64,000 bases of DNA, from NCBI GenBank assembly GCA_963715625.1, contig OY970260.1:558001-622000 (forward strand), written 5' to 3'. The DNA is from VRUE01 sp963715625 (GTDB lineage: Bacteria; Actinomycetota; Thermoleophilia; Solirubrobacterales; 70-9). Below are positions 26,768-33,970 of the stretch, in pieces (the first letter of the stretch is position 1; the number at the start of each line of letters is the position of its first letter). The translations under genes and the position numbers were made by a program. The notes beneath the pieces are model-generated. The model saw nothing but the letters and a program-made list of their open reading frames with translations, was not told where the DNA came from and ran no database searches.

Positions 26768-27211
26768 TCAAACGCCTGAATCGGTTGAATCGTCCTCGGA
26801 ATCAACCAGTCGTTCGAGGCTGGCGGCGAACTCGCGCAGGTCGTCGAGGTGGGCCAACGAGGCGAACACAGCGCGATCGTCGATCTCCAGATACAGATGC
26901 ACTATGAGATTGTGCTGATTCGCCGCGCCCGCAAGACGCTGTGCGAGCTTACTGGGGATGACTCCCTTTTCCCCGAGGATCTTGAAGACCTCGGCGTAGT
27001 CAGATGGGGGTCGTGCCGATTGCTCGCTGACGAGCTGGGTGCCCAGGTCGATGCAGATCTGAACGGCAACCTGAAGCCAGCGCTCGGCTGCGGCGCGCTG
27101 CTGCTCGTTGGCGAGGTATGCATCCTCCCCCGCTTGACGCACCTCGTCGAGACGCTCGATCAGCTCCTCGAGCCTCTGTATTCGGGCTTCAACGCGATTA
27201 GCGTCGACCAA
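26768..27211 (-). CDS. HepT-like HEPN protein, copy B, catalytic Arg replaced
   Basis: A 147-residue all-helical HEPN (DUF86/HepT-type) protein, full length against copy C. The RNase motif R-x4-H-x-Y of copy C (R100, H105, Y107) reads H-N-L-I-V-H-L-Y here, so the Arg is His100 while His105 and Tyr107 remain. HEPN RNases need this Arg (family knowledge), so the toxin is probably inactive. The TTG start overlaps the end of the frameshifted MNT copy B by 14 bp. Confidence 0.78.
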   Translation of the reverse strand: MVDANRVEARIQRLEELIERLDEVRQAGEDAYLANEQQRAAAERWLQVAVQICIDLGTQLVSEQSARPPSDYAEVFKILGEKGVIPSKLAQRLAGAANQHNLIVHLYLEIDDRAVFASLAHLDDLREFAASLERLVDSEDDSTDSGV

Positions 27212-27658
27212 AGCGCCCTTCCCTCATCCGTCGCCGCACCCCGCGTCCCAACTCGGCGCGCAAAGGCGCAGTGTCGAGGTAATCCAAGATCCCCCGGGTC
27301 TCCAGCCGCACCCGTTCGTCGTGGTCCCGCTCGACCAGGCGCTTGCCGTCGCGGATGGCGCGATGGCGCATCAGCGGGGGGCGCGGTTGAGCATGACGAC
27401 GTCGATCTCGGCGGTGCCCAAGGCACGCCCCGCATCGCTCGCAAGGCTCAGTTGAAGATCGAAGCGACCACGAGAATCGAGGCCGGGGTCATGCCAAATG
27501 GCGACGTCGACGTCCGAAAGCGGCCCCGGCGTCCCACGCGCCTGCGAGCCGATCAGCATCGCCGCGATCACCCCATTGCGGTCAAGTGCATGGCCAAGCC
27601 GCTCCAGGGCGGCCTCGTCAAGCGCCGGCACGCGCGATTTCTCGTCGATGACGACCAT
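27198..27658 (-). pseudogene. MntA-like nucleotidyltransferase antitoxin, copy B, frameshifted
   Basis: Starts MVVIDEKSRVPALDEAALER at 27658. The catalytic motif GSQARGTPGPLSDVD (G37-S38...D49-V50-D51) and the third Asp region AEIDVVMLN are intact. The frame then breaks in a run of six C at about 27378-27383, where seven would keep frame. The rest (LMRHRAIRDGKRLVERD to REGRFGRR) continues in another frame to 27198. A truncated ~95-residue product would still hold the active site. Confidence 0.75.
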
Positions 27659-27720
27659 CGCCCACATCGTCCCCGATCGCCCGGTTCGAGTCCAGCGACG
27701 CTGCTCGAACCCCAGCGGAA

Positions 27721-27762
27721 TGCGCCCGGAGAGAATCGAACTCTCGACCTCCGGCTTGAAAG
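27721..27762 (-). repeat. tRNA 3'-half direct repeat, possible attachment site
   Basis: 42 bp identical, but for one base, to 28981-29022. It is the 3' part of the tRNA at 28981-29076: anticodon-loop end, T-arm GAGAG-TTCGATT-CTCTC and acceptor CGGGCGCA. No 5' half is attached. A duplicated tRNA 3' end 1260 bp downstream is the usual trace of site-specific integration or of tandem duplication of the tRNA-MNT-HEPN unit. Confidence 0.7.
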
Positions 27763-27839
27763 GCTGAAGGCGGGCCGCTCGGGGAGCGGGGTTGCGGGGG
27801 TGATGCGACAGGAATGCGACCGAAACCCGCTGCTGCCGC

Positions 27840-28253
27840 TCAGTCCTCAAACCGCTCGACGGCAGCGGCGAATTCGCGCAGGTCGTCAAGGTGTCCGAGG
27901 GCATCCCACACTCTGTCGTCGTCCACGTCCAGATAGACGTGGACCAGGACATTGCGCATCCCGGCGGCCGCAGAAAGCCCCTCGACCAATTTCGGGGCAA
28001 GACCTAGCGGCTCTTGGAGAGCGGCAAAGACACCCCTGTAGTCGTCGGGCATCCTCAATGCCAGCTCCGCGATCAGGTGAGCGCCGATGTCAACGCAGAT
28101 CTGAATCGCCAGCTGGATCGCGTGCTGCGCCGCAAGCCGGTCGCGAAAGGAGGCGTCATACGCGGCCCGGCCACCGGTCCGTATCCGCTCCGACTCCGCA
28201 AGCAAATCGGCTAGATGCTCAAGCCGGGCGTCAATGCTTTTGGGGTCAACCAA
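27840..28253 (-). CDS. HepT-like HEPN RNase toxin, copy C, intact
   Basis: A 137-residue helical protein with the HepT signature GMRNVLVHVYLDVDDD: Arg100, His105 and Tyr107 form the R-x4-H-x-Y RNase motif. In characterised systems the MntA partner AMPylates this Tyr (family knowledge). TTG start overlapping the MNT copy C stop. It is the only one of three copies with complete toxin sequence, yet its antitoxin gene is frameshifted, so either expression is silent, the truncated antitoxin works, or the frameshift is an assembly error. Confidence 0.82.
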   Translation of the reverse strand: MVDPKSIDARLEHLADLLAESERIRTGGRAAYDASFRDRLAAQHAIQLAIQICVDIGAHLIAELALRMPDDYRGVFAALQEPLGLAPKLVEGLSAAAGMRNVLVHVYLDVDDDRVWDALGHLDDLREFAAAVERFED

Positions 28254-28702
28254 AACGCCCCTCCCTGATGCGTTGGCGCAGACCCCTCGACATCTCGACC
28301 CTCAGCGGCTCGGTGTCGAGATAGTCGAGTAGGGCTCGCGCATTGAGCCGGACGCGTGCGACCGGATCGCGCTCGACCAGCAACTTGGCATCTCGAATGG
28401 CCCGATGGCGCAACAGCGGTGGCGCCCCGTTGAGCAAGACGATGTTCAACTTCGTTCGTGCGAAGGGTTCCGCACGCGAGCTGAGCAAGCTCGAGCTGCA
28501 GCCGAAGCCGGCTCGCCGGATCAAGCCCCGGCTCATGCCACACGGCAATATCAACGTCCGAAAGCGGTCCTTGCGTTCCCCGCGCTTGCGAGCCGATCAA
28601 CATCGCCGCAATGACCCCCTCGCAGTCGAGCGCATGCCCGAGCCGCTCCAGCGCGGCCTCGTCGAGTGGAGGGACTCGTTCTTTCTCGTTGATGACGACC
28701 AT
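28246..28702 (-). pseudogene. MntA-like nucleotidyltransferase antitoxin, copy C, frameshifted
   Basis: ATG at 28702 (MVVINEKERVPPLDEAALER). The catalytic GSQARGTQGPLSDVD motif is present. An extra A in the segment equivalent to GTCGACATCGTC (copy A) shifts frame near 28446-28453, exactly at the third catalytic Asp. The remaining C-terminal half (IVLLNGAPPLLRHRAIRD to REGRFG) continues in the other frame to 28246, overlapping the HEPN start. Confidence 0.75.
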
Positions 28703-28756
28703 GGCTACATCGTCCCCGATCGCCCGGACCGAGTCCAATCTGCCCCGCCGGTCAGA

Positions 28757-28945
28757 TCATTCGCCGGGGACGATCCCGATCCAGGTCACCGAGGGATATC
28801 CCTGGGCCACTTCTCCGCGTAGTCGTCTTCCATCGGCCATGGCCGCCGGCCGATTCGCTCGATGTAGTGGGCGTAGGCGCGCTGGACGAGCTCGGCGATG
28901 GGCTCTGCGTCGGCTGGGCCTGCGGGTCGGATGTGCGCAGGCGGC
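28757..28945 (-). pseudogene. GNAT acetyltransferase N-terminal fragment, frameshifted
   Basis: One frame gives IRPAGPADAEPIAELVQRAY then HYIERIGRRPWPMEDDYAEK, typical of the first 50 residues of GNAT acetyltransferases. A missing G then shifts to VAQGYPSVTWIGIVPGE and a stop at 28757. The acetyl-CoA-binding half is absent. It sits between the tRNA and MNT copy C, so it is debris within the duplicated unit. Confidence 0.6.
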
Positions 28946-28980
28946 TCTCCTGGGTCGCGTTGCCGGGAAGCAGCGGGAAA

Positions 28981-29076
28981 TGCGCCCGGAGAGAATCGAA
29001 CTCTCGACCTTCGGCTTGAAAGACCGACGCTCTTTGGGCCTCGTTAAAAGCCCGTTGACCACTGAGCTACGGGCGC
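28981..29076 (-). tRNA. tRNA-like gene, anticodon apparently UUC (Glu), expanded D-loop
   Basis: 96 nt on the minus strand. The 7-bp acceptor GCGCCCG/CGGGCGC with discriminator A, the T-arm GAGAG-TTCGATT-CTCTC and an anticodon stem TCGGT-CTTTCAA-GCCGA (anticodon TTC) are clear. The D-stem GCTC pairs only with GAGC across a 31-nt loop instead of 8-11 nt. The extra bases include a GGGC...GCCC hairpin. CCA is not encoded. It could be an aberrant but functional tRNA or a pseudo-tRNA damaged by integration. A selenocysteine tRNA is unlikely because the variable arm is short. Confidence 0.6.
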
Positions 29077-29106
29077 TCGCTTCCTGCCCCCGGAAGTATG
29101 CCGGTC

Positions 29107-30249
29107 TCAGAGCCCGAACGTCTTGGCGATGATGTTGCGCTGGATCTCGGAGGTGCCGCCGTAGATGGTCGAGGCCAGGGTGCTGCGGACGAGGCGCTCC
29201 ATGTCATACTCGGAGGCGTAGCCGTAGCCGCCCATCATCTGCATGCCGTTGAGCGCGGCGCGCCTGGCGACCTCGGTGACGAAGAGCTTCACCATCGAGG
29301 CCTCGCGGGGAAGCATCTCGTCGGGATCCTCGTCGACGAGGGTGGCGACCCAGCGGGTCATCAGGCGGGCCGCCTCGATGTCGGTCGCCATGTCGGCGAT
29401 GCGGTGCTGGAGCGACTGGAAGGAGCCGATCGGCTTGCCGAACTGCTCCCGTTCCTTGACGTAGACGATGACGTCGTCGAAGACCCGCTCGGCGATGCCG
29501 AGCTGGGTTGCCGCGAGGATCAGCCGCTCGACGTTGAGGCCGGCCATCAGCTGGGCCCAGGCCTGGTCGACCTCGCCGAGGACCGCGTCAGCGGGTGCCT
29601 CGACGTCGGTGAAGTAGAGGTGGTTGGTGTCGCGGCCGCCCATCGTGTCGATCGGGACGACCTCGAGCCCGTCGGCGTCGCGGGGGACCCAGATCATCGT
29701 CATGCCATCGTGCTTGGAGGCGGAGCGGGTGGTGCGGCAGACGACGAGGATGTGGTCGGCGATGTGGGCGTTGGAGCAGAAGACCTTCTGCCCGTTGATG
29801 ACGTAGCCGCCATCGACCGCTTCGGCGGAGGTGGAGAGGGCGGCTACGTCGGAGCCGGCCTCGGGCTCGGTCATCGCGATCGCCTCGACCGCGCCCTCGG
29901 CGATGCCGCCGAGGATCTCCTGCTTCTGCTCCTCGGTGCCGAAGCGGTTGGTGGCGCCGGCAACGATCAGCGTCGTGGCGTAGCCGCCGATCGGGGCCAG
30001 CGCGCGCGAGGTCTCCTCCATGAAGATGCAGGCGTCGAGCATGGACCCACCGGATCCGCCGTACTCCTCCGGGATCGTGATCCCGGTCCAGCCGAGCTCG
30101 GCCATCTCCTTGTAGATCGTCTCGTTGTGGTGCTCGCGGTAGCCGTCGGTGAGCCGCTCGCGCTGGTCCGGCGTCCCGCACTCGTGATCGCAGTAGCGCC
30201 GGATCGCGTCGACGAAGTCCTCCTGCTCCTCGGTCAGGGCGAAGTCCAC
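29107..30249 (-). CDS. Acyl-CoA dehydrogenase
   Basis: A 380-residue FAD enzyme that makes the alpha,beta double bond in acyl-CoA and passes electrons to ETF. Family blocks: ITIPEEYGGSGGS, AMTEPEAGSD, the ETF/FAD region REQFGKPIGSFQSLQHRIAD, and C-terminal YGGTSEIQRNIIAKTFGL. The usual catalytic Glu of the YEGT motif is Gly here. A Glu in GLNVERLILA sits where isovaleryl- and long-chain acyl-CoA dehydrogenases place their base, so the enzyme should be active. Substrate unknown. It starts with ATG at 30249 and is not in an operon with other beta-oxidation genes. Confidence 0.93.
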   Translation of the reverse strand: MDFALTEEQEDFVDAIRRYCDHECGTPDQRERLTDGYREHHNETIYKEMAELGWTGITIPEEYGGSGGSMLDACIFMEETSRALAPIGGYATTLIVAGATNRFGTEEQKQEILGGIAEGAVEAIAMTEPEAGSDVAALSTSAEAVDGGYVINGQKVFCSNAHIADHILVVCRTTRSASKHDGMTMIWVPRDADGLEVVPIDTMGGRDTNHLYFTDVEAPADAVLGEVDQAWAQLMAGLNVERLILAATQLGIAERVFDDVIVYVKEREQFGKPIGSFQSLQHRIADMATDIEAARLMTRWVATLVDEDPDEMLPREASMVKLFVTEVARRAALNGMQMMGGYGYASEYDMERLVRSTLASTIYGGTSEIQRNIIAKTFGL

Positions 30250-30300
30250 GAAGCGGGAGCCTAGCGGTCAACGGCGACAAAGCGCCTGCTCAGGGAGCGA

Positions 30301-30477
30301 TTAGACGTGGGAGCCGAGCACGGTGACCAGGGCCGCGGCGAGGGTGGCGATCATCCCGCCGCCGACCGCGATCATGATCCACTGGGTGGCGAAGATGCGC
30401 TCGTTGACCTGCTCGAAGCGTTCGTCGACACGCTCGTGTTGCCCAATAGGTTGCCTCCCGCCCAAGCGGTCTTTCAA
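30301..30477 (-). CDS. Small membrane protein
   Basis: About 58 residues from a TTG start. An amphipathic stretch HERVDERFEQVNERIFATQW is followed by one membrane helix (IMIAVGGGMIATLAAALVTV), ending LGSHV. The layout resembles small holin-accessory-like or DUF membrane peptides with an amphipathic helix then one span. The start is uncertain; the frame stays open to 30672. It lies just upstream of the acyl-CoA dehydrogenase on the same strand. Confidence 0.45.
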   Translation of the reverse strand: MKDRLGGRQPIGQHERVDERFEQVNERIFATQWIMIAVGGGMIATLAAALVTVLGSHV

Positions 30478-30489
30478 ACTCGCGCCGGA

Positions 30490-30900
30490 ATGGCTAGAGT
30501 CATTTCCATAGGAGACTCGAAACGTATCGCTAACGAATCCGGGATCGACTCCGAGGGCATGGCCGTTCAGCCCGGAGCCGTCCCTCGTCCGCCATTCGAC
30601 CCTGAGGCAAGGTTCACGGCGCGCCGAGGGCCGCGCTTTGAGTTGGTCAGGGAGGAAATCGACATCCTCCAAATCCTGTCTGAGGCAGTGGAGGAGAGAA
30701 CGCCGCCTGATGCATCGGGGGAGGAGAAGCGTGCACTCGCAGAGGAGCTGTTTCGCGAGGATGCCGAGCTGGGGCGACTCTGGGAGCGCCTGCAGGAGTT
30801 GGTCCGCTCCAACGACGAAAGCATCGTCCTTGCTCTGGAATCCCTCGAACGGGACGAGGAGGAGGAGGAGGAGGAGGAGGAGGAGGCCCCTGGGGCCTAA
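30490..30900 (+). CDS. Acidic hypothetical protein
   Basis: 136 residues from the ATG at 30490 (Shine-Dalgarno-like CCGGA). Begins MARVISIGDSKRIANESGID, is helical and hydrophilic in the middle (REEIDILQILSEAVEERT), and ends in a run of ten or more Glu followed by APGA. The first 20 codons use AGA, ATA and AAA, unlike the GC-rich neighbours, hinting at acquired DNA. No family recognised. Its stop overlaps the end of the convergent integrase remnant. Confidence 0.5.
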   Translation: MARVISIGDSKRIANESGIDSEGMAVQPGAVPRPPFDPEARFTARRGPRFELVREEIDILQILSEAVEERTPPDASGEEKRALAEELFREDAELGRLWERLQELVRSNDESIVLALESLERDEEEEEEEEEEAPGA

Positions 30901-31580
30901 TCGCAGCGACCTGACCGCAACGGCTCCCCGAGCCCGTCGTCCATCAGGTGGACGTAGGTTCGCAGGGTGAATGCCGGGTCAGTATGACCGAGCCATCCGG
31001 CGACCTGGCGGATCGAGCGCCCGTCGCTGAGCAGCCGCGACGCGCACGTATGGCGGAACACGTGCGGAGTGACCCCAGGCGAGTCCCAAGTCTTCGGTCA
31101 CCGTGTCCAGCGCCCTCCTGACGTTGCGATCGGAGAGTCGCCTCCCGGTGCGGGTCGTGAACACCGGGACCGTCGCTGGGTCCTTGGGCCGATTTGCCTT
31201 CGCCCAGCGAGCCGCCGTGGCTGAGATCGGAAGCTCGCGGCGACCCGCTGAGGTCTCGTCTCCGACAGCAACGAGAAGAACGGCAGCCAGGACGCGGGCA
31301 TTGCCGCGAGTAGTTGTTGCTGCTCCCCGCGGGTCATCGCCTTGGCTGGCTCGCCTTCGCCTGGGCCTTGGTGCCGTGCCCGCACCCGCACTCTGGCAGA
31401 GGGGTCAACGGGCAACACCCCGTCGTCAACTGCTTCGGCAAAGAGCGCGCGAACCGGCTGAAGGTACTTGCGAACGGTCGCCGGAGCGAGTTCCTGATCC
31501 TCCAGGTGACGCGCGAACTGGCGCACGTCACTCGGTTGGATGTCGGCCAGCCGCTGTCTGCTGAAGAAGGGTTGCCGCAA
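30897..31580 (-). pseudogene. Tyrosine recombinase (phage-type integrase), broken
   Basis: N-terminal SAM-like DNA-binding part FFSRQRLADIQPSDVRQFAR to AMTRGEQQQLLAAMPASWLP in one frame, a middle segment PVFTTRTGRRLSDRNVRRAL in a second, and the catalytic C-terminus TPHVFRHTCASRLLSDGRS, WLGHT, LRTYVHLMD in a third. The H-x-x-R, G-H and nucleophile Tyr are thus present, but at least two frameshifts separate the parts. The 5' end is cut at 31571 and joined to a duplicated fragment of another gene. It is a dead integrase, probably from the element that brought this island. Confidence 0.8.
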
Positions 31581-31755
31581 TCACATACTCGTGTTGCATG
31601 GGAGTAAATGGGTTAACGAGTCGAAACCTTCCTCCGTGGTTTCGCACCGCCACAAAAAACGCGTGTACCCTCGCGGGCTCCAGGAACTCGGGAACAATTT
31701 CTTGAAGCTTCGAGTAGCGCAGGCCGCCCTTTTGCCAATCACTAACAGCCGCCAT
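31528..31755 (-). pseudogene. Truncated copy of the 33175-33558 gene
   Basis: MAAVSDWQKGGLRYSKLQEI through NPFTPMQHEYVIAAT matches the first ~60 residues of the intact gene at 33175-33558. It then runs into integrase sequence in the wrong frame (LLQQTAAGRHPTE). The 3' half is missing. Confidence 0.7.
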
Positions 31756-31768
31756 AGGCATTCCTCTC
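31571..31768. repeat. 198-bp direct repeat, copy 1
   Basis: Aligns base for base with 33374-33571, with only a few substitutions. The left boundary coincides exactly with the join to the integrase remnant, so this is a recombination breakpoint. The right side covers the start codon and Shine-Dalgarno of the duplicated gene. Confidence 0.85.
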
Positions 31769-31830
31769 ATTAACCTTAGAGCAATTCCCATCTCATCCTA
31801 GGTATATCCCGGCTTGACCTAACCATTCCG

Positions 31831-32283
31831 CTAGGGCACGACCTGGAACAACAGCGCAACCGAAAAGCATAGGACGCCCAAGTATCCCAGCCACTCGCAG
31901 ACAGCGAGGCTCCAATACCACACCGCGCTCACGGCTCGGACGTAGGCTGGGGCTGCTTCGGCAGCTGTGCCAGGCTCACTCTGGGAAAACCAGATCGAGC
32001 CATACACCAGCGCCAAGGCACTCGCGAGGCCTGCTTGCTGCCATAGCGGGAAGTCGAAAAGTGTCATCAACACAAAGAGAGCAAGCAGGCCCACCGTCCA
32101 CGACAATGTGTGACCGCGGACAAACGATTCAATTGTAATTGGGTCCAGCGTTGAATTTCCGCCACGATTCGCACCGTGATTATCAGCGGCAACGCTGGCG
32201 ACGCGGCGGTTCCACGACAGGACAATGCAACTCAGGGCGATTAGCCAGATCAGCGCTGATGCTATAAGACCAATTTAGGACAT
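31831..32283 (-). pseudogene. Paralog of the Rhs-adjacent membrane protein, stop at codon 3
   Basis: Reading ATG (32283)-TCC-TAA then an open frame of 147 codons: IGLIASALIWLIALSCIVLS ... TLFDFPLWQQAGLASALALV ... AVWYWSLAVCEWLGYLGVLC. This aligns along its length with the 152-residue protein at 36001-36459 (LDLAEFPLWQQLALAGILAV, AIWYRVLAASEWAAYLAGLV). The TAA stands where the paralog has Glu (MMVEGIGLL), one base from GAA. No ATG, GTG or TTG lies close behind it, so it is probably dead or needs re-initiation. Confidence 0.7.
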
Positions 32284-32393
32284 TGAACATCTATCTGTTG
32301 TTTAGTCTACGGAATAAGGGGAAGGTACATGGGTTTGACGGTGACTGGCATCGTGAAGCACTTCGGAGTCCCTCCAGGCATTGCTACCTGCGG

Positions 32394-32585
32394 CTAAACC
32401 ATCCAATCAAAACGTATGAAGAGTGATGCTCCGATAGCAACAAGAACGGCCATGGGCAACCAAAAGGTAAGGTACGCACCCAAGCCCGAAAACTCTCCAT
32501 TCAATTCATGCAGTGCATAGTGGTGTGACCACCGCGTCAATAGACCAACACAGCAAATGGCAGCATAAAGGCGAGGATTCCACAT
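32394..32585 (-). CDS. Possible small two-helix membrane protein
   Basis: 63 residues from ATG 32585: MWNPRLYAAICCVGLLTRWS, a short soluble middle, then LGAYLTFWLPMAVLVAIGAS. The same frame is open to 32723, where it overlaps the next gene. Base composition is AT-richer than the chromosome. No family recognised; it could be an orphan immunity-type protein given its place downstream of rhs. Confidence 0.35.
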   Translation of the reverse strand: MWNPRLYAAICCVGLLTRWSHHYALHELNGEFSGLGAYLTFWLPMAVLVAIGASLFIRFDWMV

Positions 32586-32634
32586 GCTCAGGACTAGATT
32601 GGATATCTGATCTGGCTCAACTGTGAATTGTAGC

Positions 32635-32988
32635 TCATTCTTGCTTGGAGTGATCTGGTGCACCAAGACCAGGGCTGGGCCGTCTTTGGCTTTTCCAAAA
32701 TTGTCGTCCGTAGACGAGAGCAAGTCCTAGCACACATATGACAAATAGGACTGCAAACAAGGTCTCCAGTGGTGCGGCAACAGCCGCCCAGCCTCCCACA
32801 AAGGAAATAAATGCAACGAGGATAAGGACGTGCTGAATTACGTCACCTTCTCTTTTCCGCGCAAGGTGCCATACGGACAAGCCAATAAGAAGAAGGGTGA
32901 CTATCCAAAAAGCGATAAAGGTTAGAAACGCGCCCACCGTGTGGCCGTCTTGAGCCAGGTAAATCGCAGGGCTAGAGCAACAACCCAC
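32635..32988 (-). CDS. Small membrane protein, possibly 5'-damaged
   Basis: 117 residues from a GTG at 32988 with three hydrophobic segments (GAFLTFIAFWIVTLLLIGLS, HVLILVAFISFVGGWAAV, LFAVLFVICVLGLALVYG) and a basic tail ending SKQE. Upstream, an ATG at about 33060 opens a second frame (MSFNTKANSAPISFRESTPY) that would supply a natural N-terminus if one base differed, so a frameshift is possible. AT-rich for this genome. Function unknown. Confidence 0.45.
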   Translation of the reverse strand: MGCCSSPAIYLAQDGHTVGAFLTFIAFWIVTLLLIGLSVWHLARKREGDVIQHVLILVAFISFVGGWAAVAAPLETLFAVLFVICVLGLALVYGRQFWKSQRRPSPGLGAPDHSKQE

Positions 32989-33174
32989 GCCAGCAAAAGG
33001 TATGGGGTTGATTCTCGAAATGAGATCGGCGCACTATTGGCTTTCGTGTTGAAGCTCATCAGATACTAGAATTTTGGTAGTTTTGGTGGTATAGGCACTG
33101 GTCGCGGTGAAGGGATGTTGAAGCACCGTACGGGGTTGCGGGTAGCTGAGGCTGCCACTATTCATTTGATGCAA

Positions 33175-33558
33175 TTAACTGAGTAGCTGCGCCACGCGTT
33201 CTGCATCCTGGCTATCAAAGGTGATCGGCTGGTTTTGAGTGCCGCCTACAACGAATCCACCGTCTCGCCACTCAACCCCGGCCTCGGCGACCGAAGCTTG
33301 ATACAGCACCCCAGCGATACTGGCGCGAAACACCCCCGGCTTGCGAAGCCGCAGCACCACCACGCCGTCATCCGTTGCCGCAATCACATACTCGCGTTGC
33401 AAGGGAGTAAATGGGTTAACGAGTCGAAACCTTCTTCCGTGGCTTCGCACCGCCACAAAAAACGCGTGTACCCTCGCGGGCTCCAGGAACTCGGGAACAA
33501 TTTCTTGAAGCTTCGAGTAGCGCAGGCCGCCCTTTTGCCAATCACTAACAGCCGCCAT
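33175..33558 (-). CDS. Hypothetical protein, parent of the 198-bp duplication
   Basis: 127 residues. The ATG at 33558 is preceded by AGAGGA at good spacing. N-terminal half LRYSKLQEIVPEFLEPARVH, C-terminal half beta-rich with WRDGGFVVGGTQNQPITF. No recognised family. Its first ~60 codons are duplicated at 31571-31768, next to the broken integrase. It lies in the row of small genes downstream of rhs on the same strand, so it may be an orphan immunity protein or a cargo gene (inference). Confidence 0.6.
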   Translation of the reverse strand: MAAVSDWQKGGLRYSKLQEIVPEFLEPARVHAFFVAVRSHGRRFRLVNPFTPLQREYVIAATDDGVVVLRLRKPGVFRASIAGVLYQASVAEAGVEWRDGGFVVGGTQNQPITFDSQDAERVAQLLS

Positions 33559-33571
33559 AGGCATTCCTCTC
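33374..33571. repeat. 198-bp direct repeat, copy 2
   Basis: Partner of 31571-31768; this copy is the 5' part of the intact hypothetical gene and so is likely the source. Confidence 0.85.
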
Positions 33572-33774
33572 GTCTTGACCCCTAGAGCAATTCCAGCGTA
33601 TCACTTGTACCCACTACCCCCAGCGCATCCGATAACCGCCCCTGCGCCTGCGCCCGGGGCAATTCCCTCGGGTCCGACGAGGGCTCCAACAATTGCGCCA
33701 CCGGGAGCGCCAGCCCGAGCTCCTTCCACACACTCTTCCCAATGGGCACCCCCGAAATTGTAAATACCGTTAAG

Positions 33775-33794
33775 CCTCAATCCACCGATTCACC
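33775..33794 (+). repeat. Insertion sequence left terminal inverted repeat
   Basis: CCTCAATCCACCGATTCACC, an exact match to the reverse complement of 35398-35417. Confidence 0.88.
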
Positions 33795-33970
33795 CACACG
33801 GGTAGGGACATCGCGGGCGACAACGGCGTAGACGGCGAAAACCGCCGTCTGCAACTCAATTCGTGCACCAGTGGGCGGGCGAGGAGCTCACAAGGTTCAC
33901 TCCGTAGCCGATTTCTGGCAGCTCGCGGCAGCCGAGCGCCTCGGCAGCGAGGGGAACCCGTCGAGTTGAG

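Noticed and set aside
28981..29076. Selenocysteine tRNA, because of its 96-nt length and a TCA that could be read in the loop
   Set aside because: The extra length is in the D-loop; the variable arm is only 5 nt and the acceptor is 7 bp, unlike tRNA-Sec.
33575..33763. A small Pro-rich plus-strand ORF
   Set aside because: It is the mirror of the glycine-zipper ORF on the minus strand.
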